From a bacterium (lineage in GTDB: Bacteria > Desulfobacterota > DSWW01), in the NCBI GenBank assembly GCA_028277985.1, contig JANQFG010000164.1, positions 1 through 64,000 on the forward strand: a DNA stretch of 64,000 nucleotides, written 5' to 3'. The position numbers and the translations under genes are program-made. Below are positions 33,050 through 41,280 of this stretch, piece after piece. The notes beneath the pieces are model-generated. The model saw nothing but the letters and a program-made list of their open reading frames with translations. It did not search any database and was not told the origin of the DNA. Each line of letters starts with the position of its first letter. Position 1 is the stretch's first letter.

Positions 33050-35962
33050 TCATAATTTGTCGAGCAGTTCGCCGAGATCCTTCTTCGAGTAAGGCTTGGG
33101 GAGTGCACCCATGAAACCGTAGGTTCGATAGTCTGTCATGACCGGGTCATCCGAGTATCCACTGGAGACAATCACCTTAGCGTGAAGGTTCATTCCCATT
33201 ATCTCTTTGGCGGCTTCTCTGCCTCCCATCCCTCGCTTGACACTCAGATCCAGAATAACCGCATCGAAGGGCTGTCCGGAATCCACGGAATCCCTGTACA
33301 ATTCGATCGCCTCTCCGCCATCCCTGGCGAGGCTCACCTCGTAGCCGAAGATGGCAAGCATCTCCTTTCCGAGATCCCGCATGAGCTCTTCATCATCCAT
33401 CAGTAGGATCTTTCCTTCGTAACCTCGAGGGCCTTCGGGCTCCGTTTGTGCGGCAGGTTCTGCCTCCGCCATCGCCTCTTCGTGTGCCGGAAGAAAGATC
33501 ATGAAGGTCGTTCCGATTCCCACCTCCGATTCGGCCAGAAGATATCCGTTATGACGGGTGACAATGGAATACGCTGTTGTCAGCCCCAATCCCAACCCCT
33601 TTTGCGCTCCCATCTCTTTCGTAGAAAAATAGGGATCAAAAACCTTGCCGAGGTTCTCTTCCGGAATTCCAACACCCTGGTCCCCTACCGATATCTTGAC
33701 GTATCGTCCGGCCGACAGAGGGAGACTCGGTTCTGCAATATCGGAGCTGAGAGAGAAATTCTCGGCCTTCAATTCAATCTGTCCACCGCCCGGCATGGCT
33801 TCGAGCGCATTGACGATCAACTGCCTGAAGGCATGGATCATTTGACCCTCGTCAAACTCCACCGGCCAGAGATCGGTCGAAGAGGAGAAAGAAACCCTTG
33901 CCTTCAGCTGTGTAACGGCATAGCTGGCCGTCCCTCTGACGAGATCTGAGATCGAGCCGACCGTCTTGACGGGCGCGCCTCCTTTGGAGAATGTAATCAG
34001 CTGATTGGTCAATTCCTGAGCTTGAGAAGATGCCTTCATAGCCCTGTTGAGGAGGATGGCAATCCTGTGGTCGGGGTGAAAATCATCCCTGGCCAGTTCG
34101 ACGCTCCCCATGATGACGGACAAGAGGTTGTTGAAATCGTGGGCGATCCCACCGGCAAGAATGCCGACGGACTCCAGCTTGTGAACTTTGAGAAGCTCCT
34201 CCTGCATTCTCTTTCGCTCAGTGATATCGCGGCTGATTCCGAACAGCACGTCTTGTCCGCTCCATTTCCCTTGAGTGACCTTAGTCTCTACCTGAATGAG
34301 TGTCCCATCTTTGCTCATCAAGGGGATGGGGCAGTCCAAAGCCTCGCCTGCCAACATAGCGGCCATGATCTGTGCCGCCTCCTCACGACGGTCGGGTGGG
34401 TGTAATTCCGGGATCGACAGTCCTGCCAACTCCTCTATTGAATATCCGAGGCGCTTCGAGACCACAGGGTTGGCATGAATGATGCGGCCGGCAACATCGA
34501 TGATGAAAAGCAAATCCTCCAGATTCTCGAATAGATCTGTAAGATTTTCCTGGCTCTCGCGCAGCGTTTCCTGGGCCGTCGCGGTCTGAATGACCTGCGC
34601 CGTAACACTGGCAACGCCCTTGAGCAGGGCATGCTCATCGGATGTGATGGGGTTCTTGCTGAAAAGAGCCATCACGCCGATGGGCTCACCGCCTTTCGCA
34701 ATGAGGCGGTATCCTGCAAAAGAGACGAGGGCGGCCTGTCGTGCCCAATCGTGGTCGTGTACCCTCGGGTCATTGACGACATCATTCGTGATGAAATCGG
34801 CATCTTCTCCTGATGCGACGCGCCCGATCTTGTACGCACCAAAAGGTACCCGTCGATGTCCCCCGTCCAGGTGGCTGTACGCACCTGAACTCGCCATGAG
34901 ATGTAGACAGCGATCTCTGAAATGACAGATATGTGGGCCTTCTTTCACATCGGCGTGAGCACAGTCCAGTTCGCACAGATCTCCTGGTTTCGTGATCCAA
35001 ATACGGCAGAAGGAGGCCTCGAAAATGCGAACCACCGCTTCTGTTACCCACTTGAGCTTCTCTTCTATGCTTGCAGCGGTCAGCAATTCCTGGTTCAGGA
35101 GATTCAGGTCTTCTATACGTCCCTGGGCCCGCTTGCGTTCGGTAACGTCCCGGTCTATGCCCCGGTAGCCGATCAGTTCGCCGGATGAGTCCAGGATCGG
35201 CACGCCACTGGTTTCGAACACAAGGGACCTTCCATCCTTGTGAAGATTGGTGTTCTCCAAACCTTCGAAAGGCTCGCGGGATTCTACAATCTTGCTGAAC
35301 AAGGCAGCCACACGATCTGCCTCTTCCTTCGGCATGAAGTCGATGGGTCTTTTTCCGATCACTTCCTCCGGGGGATACCCCAGCATGTCAAACACCTTGG
35401 GGTTGACGTACGTGTATACGGCGTCCTTGTCTATTTCCCAGATCCAGTCACTCGTTCTCTCCGTCAAGGCTTTGAAACGGTTCTGGCTCTTCGCAAGCTC
35501 TTCCTCGACTCGTTTGTAATGGGTAACGTCCTTGATGTGTTCGATCACTCCTGTCACATTCCCTTCCGTATCTTCGAGGCTGAAGGCGGAAAGCTCCAGC
35601 CACCCCGAGGGATTCTGCGCGGATGGATAGGGCACGATCTGGGTGTTCGGCTTGCCCGTGGCTAGAGTCGGAATACAGGGACAGTCATCACAAGGTTCTT
35701 GCCTTTCTTGAAAAACGGAGTGGCAACGCTTTCCGACGAGCGGCATTTCGGTAGGATATTTTGTTTCCATCCATTTGTTGACCCAAACCACATTCAGGTC
35801 ACGATCCAGAACAGCGATTCCATCTTGAATGGCATCAAAGACAGAAGAAAGAAATGCCGTTTGTTGTGCCAGGTCCTGGGCCGGGCCTGCGGATTCAATC
35901 ATCTGGGATTCAAGGAACTTGCCCCCTTGTTCCTGCTCGTCGTACGGCGGTTTTCCAGCCAT
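33050..35962 (-). CDS. Hybrid sensor histidine kinase (PAS-PAS-GAF-PAS-HisKA-HATPase-REC)
   Basis: The 970-residue protein has no transmembrane segment and senses in the cytosol. Order of domains: PAS1 (about 35-140, with EPCDDCPC), PAS2 (150-270, SDWIWEIDKDAVYTYVNPKV), GAF (285-455), PAS3 (465-585), HisKA with GGIAHDFNNLLSVI (about 600), HATPase with VNALEAMPGGG and KGLGLGLTTAYSIV, and a C-terminal receiver (KILLMDDEEL, phospho-acceptor Asp in VILDLSVKRGMGG). It autophosphorylates on His and passes phosphate to its own receiver; an output partner is not in the window. The PAS1 cysteine motif is shared with the PAS regulator at 27966-29330, suggesting a related signal. Confidence 0.95.
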   Translation of the reverse strand: MAGKPPYDEQEQGGKFLESQMIESAGPAQDLAQQTAFLSSVFDAIQDGIAVLDRDLNVVWVNKWMETKYPTEMPLVGKRCHSVFQERQEPCDDCPCIPTLATGKPNTQIVPYPSAQNPSGWLELSAFSLEDTEGNVTGVIEHIKDVTHYKRVEEELAKSQNRFKALTERTSDWIWEIDKDAVYTYVNPKVFDMLGYPPEEVIGKRPIDFMPKEEADRVAALFSKIVESREPFEGLENTNLHKDGRSLVFETSGVPILDSSGELIGYRGIDRDVTERKRAQGRIEDLNLLNQELLTAASIEEKLKWVTEAVVRIFEASFCRIWITKPGDLCELDCAHADVKEGPHICHFRDRCLHLMASSGAYSHLDGGHRRVPFGAYKIGRVASGEDADFITNDVVNDPRVHDHDWARQAALVSFAGYRLIAKGGEPIGVMALFSKNPITSDEHALLKGVASVTAQVIQTATAQETLRESQENLTDLFENLEDLLFIIDVAGRIIHANPVVSKRLGYSIEELAGLSIPELHPPDRREEAAQIMAAMLAGEALDCPIPLMSKDGTLIQVETKVTQGKWSGQDVLFGISRDITERKRMQEELLKVHKLESVGILAGGIAHDFNNLLSVIMGSVELARDDFHPDHRIAILLNRAMKASSQAQELTNQLITFSKGGAPVKTVGSISDLVRGTASYAVTQLKARVSFSSSTDLWPVEFDEGQMIHAFRQLIVNALEAMPGGGQIELKAENFSLSSDIAEPSLPLSAGRYVKISVGDQGVGIPEENLGKVFDPYFSTKEMGAQKGLGLGLTTAYSIVTRHNGYLLAESEVGIGTTFMIFLPAHEEAMAEAEPAAQTEPEGPRGYEGKILLMDDEELMRDLGKEMLAIFGYEVSLARDGGEAIELYRDSVDSGQPFDAVILDLSVKRGMGGREAAKEIMGMNLHAKVIVSSGYSDDPVMTDYRTYGFMGALPKPYSKKDLGELLDKL

Positions 35963-36094
35963 TGCCCCCGCCCTCTCCCTTTGGTGTCTTTGGCAGGATT
36001 ACCAGAGATCCGTCGATGGAAGTATTGAATTATACGTGCAAAAGCGTTCTGGGAGCAATAAGAATAATGTTCGAGCAGGAAGGCTCTCGTTCCA

Positions 36095-38425
36095 TCACTC
36101 GGCCGGAAGCATTACCGTGCGGTAGGCCGGCTCCTCTTCCTCGAGGCAGAAGTACTCTTTGCGCAACCACGCTTCCGTCATGTCCGTTCTGTGGGGGCTT
36201 AGAAAGTACTCATTCTCGCCGGTGACCAGCATCATATATCCCTTCGGATCCGGGTCGAATCGAACGATCATCCGTGGTGCCGAAGCGGAATCCGCCACAA
36301 AGGGCGGCTCCACCTCCAGGAATCTCGCCCGGTTGTTGGTTTCACAGTCCCCTTCGAAAGGAAACGGGCCGTAGTTGACGAAAGGTGCGAGGAGCTTGGA
36401 TCTCCCCAGGAAGTGATCTAAGCGCAAGACGTGAAAGGTCCCCCACGTCCATCTTGCCATGTCGCTGGATCCCGAATGCCTCTCCAGAATCTTGAGTGTT
36501 TCTTGAAAGGCTCGATTTACCATGTCGGCCACCGTCTCCTGTTCCGGTGTTGTCACGTCGTCGAAGAAATCAGAGTTGTCGGTCAAGAGCTTGAAGAAGC
36601 GCTCCATGCTGATGTACCGCTCGGAAATGTACTGCTTGGCAGTCCCCTCGCCGATTTCGTCTTTGAGCGTCTGGTAGATGAATCGGACAAGGAACGTGTT
36701 GTAGATCGATGCTGCGACACTCTCCCGAAGGTTGTCACCATCCCACTCCATGACCAGCGCCAGTGCCTCTGCGACCCTGGGATCACCCCCAGGGCGAATG
36801 TGCTCCTCCAGGATGGGAATCACCTTGTCTGCCAGTACGGTTCGCGTGTCGGTCTGGACCTGCTTCATGTAGTCCACGTCGATTCCGTCCTTGTCGCGGA
36901 TCATGGTTGCGATATTTTCATAGCGGTACGCCGGCGCGAAAACGCCGTTCATCTCATATTCGTAATCCTGTACCACCTTGTTGTTCGCGGTGATGATGTA
37001 GCCCCGTTCGGGATTCTTGATGCAGGGATAGGCATGGTCCGGCACGTTCCCGTTCCAGTTCGACCGGACCACCTCGCCGTTCTGCGGAAAGTTGCCGGTG
37101 CCCTTGATGCGATTCGGAAGAGAACCCACCACCCGATAAGCAATATTGCCATGCCGATCTGCGTAGACCATGTTTTGGGGGGTCATCCGGATCTGCCGTG
37201 CCCCTTCGAGGAAGCTCTCGTAGTCTTTTGCCCGATTGATGTGGAAGAACCCCTCCACATTGATGCCGTCGAATCCGGCCCAATCGAGGCTGACCGTGAA
37301 ATCGAGTTCGGGAAAGACGTCGTTCAGGATCGGTTTTCGGCCGGCGTTGTACAGGGTCTTCTTCACCGGGTCCTGCCCCTTCACCTGGAAGATCTCCTCC
37401 TTCTTTCCGAGGGGGATGTCACGGCCTCCGTGCCGGTACGTCTCCTTGTCCCAATCCACGGTTTCGGCGAAGAGGTCTACCGTGTCGGCACCCTGGTTCG
37501 TGTTGGCCCAGGCGATGTCGCGGTTGTAACCTGCGGCGATGAAGGGCAGGCCGGCCACTTGGGCGCCCGCCGCTTCGTAGTCGGGGCCCTTGACATGAAT
37601 GTAGTAGAAATCGCTCGGGAGTTTGGACTGATGCACGTGCATGTCACTGCAGAAGATGGTTTCTCCGTTCGTCGTCCGAGAAGGCCCGATCACCCAGTTG
37701 TTGCTGGCGGATGTACATCCGAGAAAAGGGCCCATTTCGTGCATCATGGTGGAGAAAACCCTGTCTGACACGGCCGGTCCACCGTCATCCACGATGGTAG
37801 GTGTATCGGGCGGAACGAAGTTGGTGAGTTCTGCAGCTCTTTCCCTCCCGAGCTGCTCGACCATCCGAGTGTAGATCAATTCGTGCTTCATGTTGTAGGC
37901 GAGTGACCAGTTCAGCATCATGGCCACGGCCGCTGTGTCGGCGATCTCCCATTTTTCTGCTTCGAGGCCCAGCAGTTTCATGTAGAGAGGAAGCTTTTCC
38001 TTCTCCAGGAAGTAGTTCACTCCCTCCACATAGCTCTCAAGGGCCCGCCGGATTCTGGGCGGCAGGTTCTGCTGGTGGTGCTTGGCGATCTCATAGAATC
38101 CGACCGCCCGCAGAAAGAAGTCCTTCTTGAGGGTCGAGGGGCCTGCAAACTCGGACAATCGGCCCTGGGCGATGCGACGGGTGATCTCCATCTGGAAGAG
38201 CCGGTCCTGAGCATTCACAAAGCCCCAGGCAAAATAGAGATCCTCGTCGTTGCCGGCGAGAATGGAGGGCACGCCGTACCGGTTGCGCTCGATCGTGACC
38301 TTTTCGTTCAAACCGGAGACCTCAATCTCTCTGTCGTAATCCGGGATGTAGCTCCGGAGATGGACGTACACGGCCAAAGGGACAAGAACGGATACAACCA
38401 GGATGACCAAAAGGATCTTCCGCAT
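36095..38425 (-). CDS. Penicillin acylase family (Ntn) hydrolase
   Basis: This 776-residue precursor begins with a hydrophobic segment (ILLVILVVSVLVPLAVYV), so it is exported or membrane-anchored. The alpha chain contains the family block VTIERNRYGVPSI and GFVNAQDRLFQMEITRR. Autocleavage should expose Ser241 (SNNWVIGPSRTTNGE), the N-terminal nucleophile of the beta chain. The family includes penicillin G acylase and acyl-homoserine lactone acylases such as PvdQ; all cleave an amide bond. The substrate is not evident: quorum-signal degradation or peptide and lipoamide hydrolysis are both possible. It lies 31 bases downstream of a methyltransferase gene on the same strand. Confidence 0.93.
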   Translation of the reverse strand: MRKILLVILVVSVLVPLAVYVHLRSYIPDYDREIEVSGLNEKVTIERNRYGVPSILAGNDEDLYFAWGFVNAQDRLFQMEITRRIAQGRLSEFAGPSTLKKDFFLRAVGFYEIAKHHQQNLPPRIRRALESYVEGVNYFLEKEKLPLYMKLLGLEAEKWEIADTAAVAMMLNWSLAYNMKHELIYTRMVEQLGRERAAELTNFVPPDTPTIVDDGGPAVSDRVFSTMMHEMGPFLGCTSASNNWVIGPSRTTNGETIFCSDMHVHQSKLPSDFYYIHVKGPDYEAAGAQVAGLPFIAAGYNRDIAWANTNQGADTVDLFAETVDWDKETYRHGGRDIPLGKKEEIFQVKGQDPVKKTLYNAGRKPILNDVFPELDFTVSLDWAGFDGINVEGFFHINRAKDYESFLEGARQIRMTPQNMVYADRHGNIAYRVVGSLPNRIKGTGNFPQNGEVVRSNWNGNVPDHAYPCIKNPERGYIITANNKVVQDYEYEMNGVFAPAYRYENIATMIRDKDGIDVDYMKQVQTDTRTVLADKVIPILEEHIRPGGDPRVAEALALVMEWDGDNLRESVAASIYNTFLVRFIYQTLKDEIGEGTAKQYISERYISMERFFKLLTDNSDFFDDVTTPEQETVADMVNRAFQETLKILERHSGSSDMARWTWGTFHVLRLDHFLGRSKLLAPFVNYGPFPFEGDCETNNRARFLEVEPPFVADSASAPRMIVRFDPDPKGYMMLVTGENEYFLSPHRTDMTEAWLRKEYFCLEEEEPAYRTVMLPAE

Positions 38426-38456
38426 GGCTCGGTCTCCTATTAAATGGAAAGCCGGA

Positions 38457-39164
38457 TTACTTCATGGCGCAGATCAATCTCGATACCCTGCATTTCTCGA
38501 TGGCGTCCAATCGGAAACCAATGTCTCCCAGGATCTTGTTCCAGTCGTAGTCCAGGAATTCGTGGACCCGTTGCGGATAGGAGATCTTCAGATATGCCGA
38601 GAAGACCCATTGCAGAACAGGGTGGTCTTCTCTTCCATAGTCGACAAGGTAGATCCTTCCACCTTTCTTCAACACACGGTGCATTTCCTTGAGAGCGGTG
38701 ATCATCGGTTCATAGTCCATTTCGTGCAGAGCGAATGAACTGACGATCACATCGAACTCTTGGTCCTGAAAACCGACCTCTGTGGCGTTCATCTGATGGA
38801 AGGAGGTGTTTGTCAGGCCCTTCATTCGGGCCTTCTTCCTTGCCCTGGCGAGCATATGCGGGGACAGGTCGATTCCTGTAATCGTGTTGTTGCTCTTGGC
38901 GAGTGCCAGGCTGTCCCTGCCGGTCCCACAACAGACATCCAGAATGGACAGGTCGTCATCCGGGATTTTGCGGACCAACACAGCTCTTGGATCCATCTCA
39001 TCCTTCCAGAAGACCAGCCTTTCCAGAAGATAGAACACATTATCATACGAACGTGAAAAGACTTTGTATTTCGATATCATCTGCCTGTCGTTCTCTGACA
39101 CCGGTCCCCTCTCCGCGGTGGTTGTCTTTTTTGGGTCCTCACTCTGGCACAAGTCGAGAGCCAT
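38457..39164 (-). CDS. Class I SAM-dependent methyltransferase
   Basis: The 235-residue protein starts best at the ATG at 39164, with AGAGG upstream; a GTG at 39185 is possible. It has motif I SILDVCCGTGRDSLAL, ITGIDLSPHMLARAR, and the block FDVIVSSFALHEMDYE followed by HRVLKKGGRIYLVDYG. Enzymes of this Methyltransf_11/UbiE-like group methylate quinones, lipids or small molecules. The substrate is unknown. It is the first gene of a short unit with the penicillin acylase-like hydrolase and is divergent from the radical-SAM pair. Confidence 0.9.
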   Translation of the reverse strand: MALDLCQSEDPKKTTTAERGPVSENDRQMISKYKVFSRSYDNVFYLLERLVFWKDEMDPRAVLVRKIPDDDLSILDVCCGTGRDSLALAKSNNTITGIDLSPHMLARARKKARMKGLTNTSFHQMNATEVGFQDQEFDVIVSSFALHEMDYEPMITALKEMHRVLKKGGRIYLVDYGREDHPVLQWVFSAYLKISYPQRVHEFLDYDWNKILGDIGFRLDAIEKCRVSRLICAMK

Positions 39165-39212
39165 GTCACGTGCCTCTTTCGGCACCGACCGGTTTCTGGT
39201 AGGATTTGGTCC

Positions 39213-40472
39213 ATGAACAGGGAAGAAAAGGTCGAGTTGCTGGCCGGCGCGGCACGATATGACGCATCCTGCTCATCGAGCGGAAGCCGCAGGGTTGCGC
39301 GTGCACGGGGACTGGGCCGTGCGAACCAATCCGGCATGTGCCACAGCTGGTCGGACGACGGGCGTTGTATATCGCTCCTCAAGATCCTGCTCTCGAATCG
39401 CTGTGTTCATGATTGTGTATACTGTGTCAATCGATGCAGCAACGACATCCGGCGTGCTACCTTCGGCGTGTCGGAATTGGTCGACCTCACGCTCAATTTC
39501 TACCGCCGAAACTACATCGAAGGCCTCTTTCTGAGCTCCGGAGTGGTTCGAAACGCGGACTACACGATGGAACGCATGCTCGAGGTCGCGACGCGGCTGA
39601 GACGAGAGCGATTCGGTGGATATATCCATTTGAAGACCATCCCGGGTGCCAACGACGAGTTGGTGACGAGCGCCGGGCGTGTCGCTGACCGGCTGAGCGT
39701 GAATATCGAGCTTCCTTCGGACCGGTCCTTGCGCGAACTGGCGCCCGGAAAGCGCAAGCAGGACATCCTGGAGCCAATGCATTGCATCGCAGACCAATGG
39801 GAAGCCTCGCGCGAGGAGCGCCGCAAATCCCGTAAGGCGCCTCTCTTCTGCCCTGCAGGCCAAAGCACACAGCTCATCGTCGGCGCCAGCCCGGAAAGCG
39901 ATCGGCACATCCTGCATCTGTCCGAGAGCCTGTACCGGCGGTTCCAACTCAAACGCGTCTACTACAGCGCCTACGTTCCGGTCAGTGAGGACAGCCGGCT
40001 GCCCCCGCCCGACCGGCCTGCGGATCTGCTGCGCGAGCATCGCCTCTATCAGGCGGATTGGCTGGTCAGACGCTATGGTTTCGAGGCACAGGAACTGCTG
40101 GACGAAACGAACGTGTTCCTCGATCGTGAGATGGATCCGAAATCTGCCTGGGCTCTCGAGCATCTGGAGGAATTCCCGGTGGAGATCAACGGTGCCGCTT
40201 ACGAATCCCTTTTGCGTGTCCCGGGCATAGGGCACGTGTCCGCGGCCCGGATCGTGAAGACCCGGCGGGTTTCTTCGGTTCGGGAGGAAGATCTTGCAAG
40301 GCTGGGTGTTGTGATGAAACGTGCCCGCTTCTTCATCACCTGCAGTGGCCGCATACCGGCCGGTGTCCGCATGACGCCGAGCTTCATACGCCGTGAGATG
40401 TTGCCGGCTCTCGGGAGGCGGCAGGAGTCTCCGCATCAGCCGGATCTGTTCGAGGCGATCCAACCCGCATGA
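39213..40472 (+). CDS. Putative DNA modification/repair radical SAM protein
   Basis: The 419-residue protein binds a radical-SAM 4Fe-4S cluster with Cys64, Cys68 and Cys71 (NRCVHDCVYCVNR). Further family features are LNFYRRNYIEGLFLSSGV, HLKTIPGAN and LSVNIELPSD. The C-terminus has a helix-hairpin-helix DNA-binding motif (LLRVPGIGHVSAARIVKTRR). This matches the TIGR03916-type family, which is found linked to a uracil-DNA-glycosylase-like partner and is thought to act in DNA repair; the reaction has not been shown. Its stop overlaps the next gene by four bases. The pair is not connected to the catabolic genes. Confidence 0.92.
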   Translation: MNREEKVELLAGAARYDASCSSSGSRRVARARGLGRANQSGMCHSWSDDGRCISLLKILLSNRCVHDCVYCVNRCSNDIRRATFGVSELVDLTLNFYRRNYIEGLFLSSGVVRNADYTMERMLEVATRLRRERFGGYIHLKTIPGANDELVTSAGRVADRLSVNIELPSDRSLRELAPGKRKQDILEPMHCIADQWEASREERRKSRKAPLFCPAGQSTQLIVGASPESDRHILHLSESLYRRFQLKRVYYSAYVPVSEDSRLPPPDRPADLLREHRLYQADWLVRRYGFEAQELLDETNVFLDREMDPKSAWALEHLEEFPVEINGAAYESLLRVPGIGHVSAARIVKTRRVSSVREEDLARLGVVMKRARFFITCSGRIPAGVRMTPSFIRREMLPALGRRQESPHQPDLFEAIQPA

Positions 40473-41218
40473 GCACTCTCCTTTATGATGGTACGATTGA
40501 CGGACTGCTGACTGCAGTGGCAGAAGGGGCGGATTCGGCCGACGCCGAGGTGGATCTTTGCCCCTCCAGGGATTATCAGCCGGCGCTGTTCGAAGCATCC
40601 TGTCCTGTCGAAGCAGATCCGTCGCGTGTGCAGCGGCTGCTGGACGAAGTGCGGACCCGGGGCTCAAAGCGTACCGTGGGACGAGTTCTCTACGCGGCCA
40701 TGTCCGAGCGAGGGGATATCGGTAGAGCGCTCGTCGGCTACGTAAGACAAGTCCGCCGGCTGGGAGCAAAGGCGGACGATTTCCTGACCGATGCGTCGGT
40801 GGGTCGTGTCCACGAGGTTGCCCGAACGGTGGGTCGCGAGCTTCACCGGCTCAAGGGCCTGGTACGCTTTCGCGAGCTCGAGGACGGCACACTCTGGGCA
40901 CCCATCGACCCGGAGGCGAACATCGTTGCACCCCTGGCCCTGTACTTCAAAGGACGTGTGCCCTCTGAGGTGTGGTTGATCCATGACGTGCGTCGGCGTC
41001 TGGCGATCCGCTGGGACCTCAATGATCTTGCCTGGGTAGAACGAGACGCATTGCCACCCGAGAATCCGGACCTGGCAGAGAATGAAGAAGCCTACCAGAC
41101 GATGTGGCGGACCTACTTCAGGACCATCGGTATCAAGGAGCGGCGCAATCCTCGCCTCCAGCGGCAGAACATGCCGGTCCGGTACTGGAAGCACCTGATC
41201 GAAATACCCACCGCCTAG
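40469..41218 (+). CDS. TIGR03915/DUF4130 family putative DNA repair protein
   Basis: The 249-residue protein starts at the ATG that overlaps the stop of the radical-SAM gene (ATGA). Its opening, LLYDGTIDGLLTAVAEG, and the late part (RWDLNDLAWVERDALPPENP, MWRTYFRTIGIKERRNPRLQ) are the hallmark of the TIGR03915 proteins that accompany the TIGR03916 radical-SAM enzymes; in other genomes the domain is fused to a uracil-DNA-glycosylase-like domain, absent here. The two probably form one repair machine. Function is predicted only from partnership. Confidence 0.9.
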   Translation: MSTLLYDGTIDGLLTAVAEGADSADAEVDLCPSRDYQPALFEASCPVEADPSRVQRLLDEVRTRGSKRTVGRVLYAAMSERGDIGRALVGYVRQVRRLGAKADDFLTDASVGRVHEVARTVGRELHRLKGLVRFRELEDGTLWAPIDPEANIVAPLALYFKGRVPSEVWLIHDVRRRLAIRWDLNDLAWVERDALPPENPDLAENEEAYQTMWRTYFRTIGIKERRNPRLQRQNMPVRYWKHLIEIPTA

Positions 41219-41258
41219 GCTCACGGTCAGCCTGTGAGTTCTAAAGAGCCTCGACCCT

Positions 41259-41280
41259 GTGTCGATCTAAGGCTCGACAC
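41259..41280. terminator. Inverted repeat between convergent genes
   Basis: GTGTCGA and TCGACAC form a perfect seven-base inverted repeat with an eight-base loop that includes the stop codon of the giant gene. A second weaker hairpin (CTCACGG with CCTGTGAG) lies at 41220-41238. Together they may end the two convergent transcripts, but no T-run follows. Confidence 0.4.
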
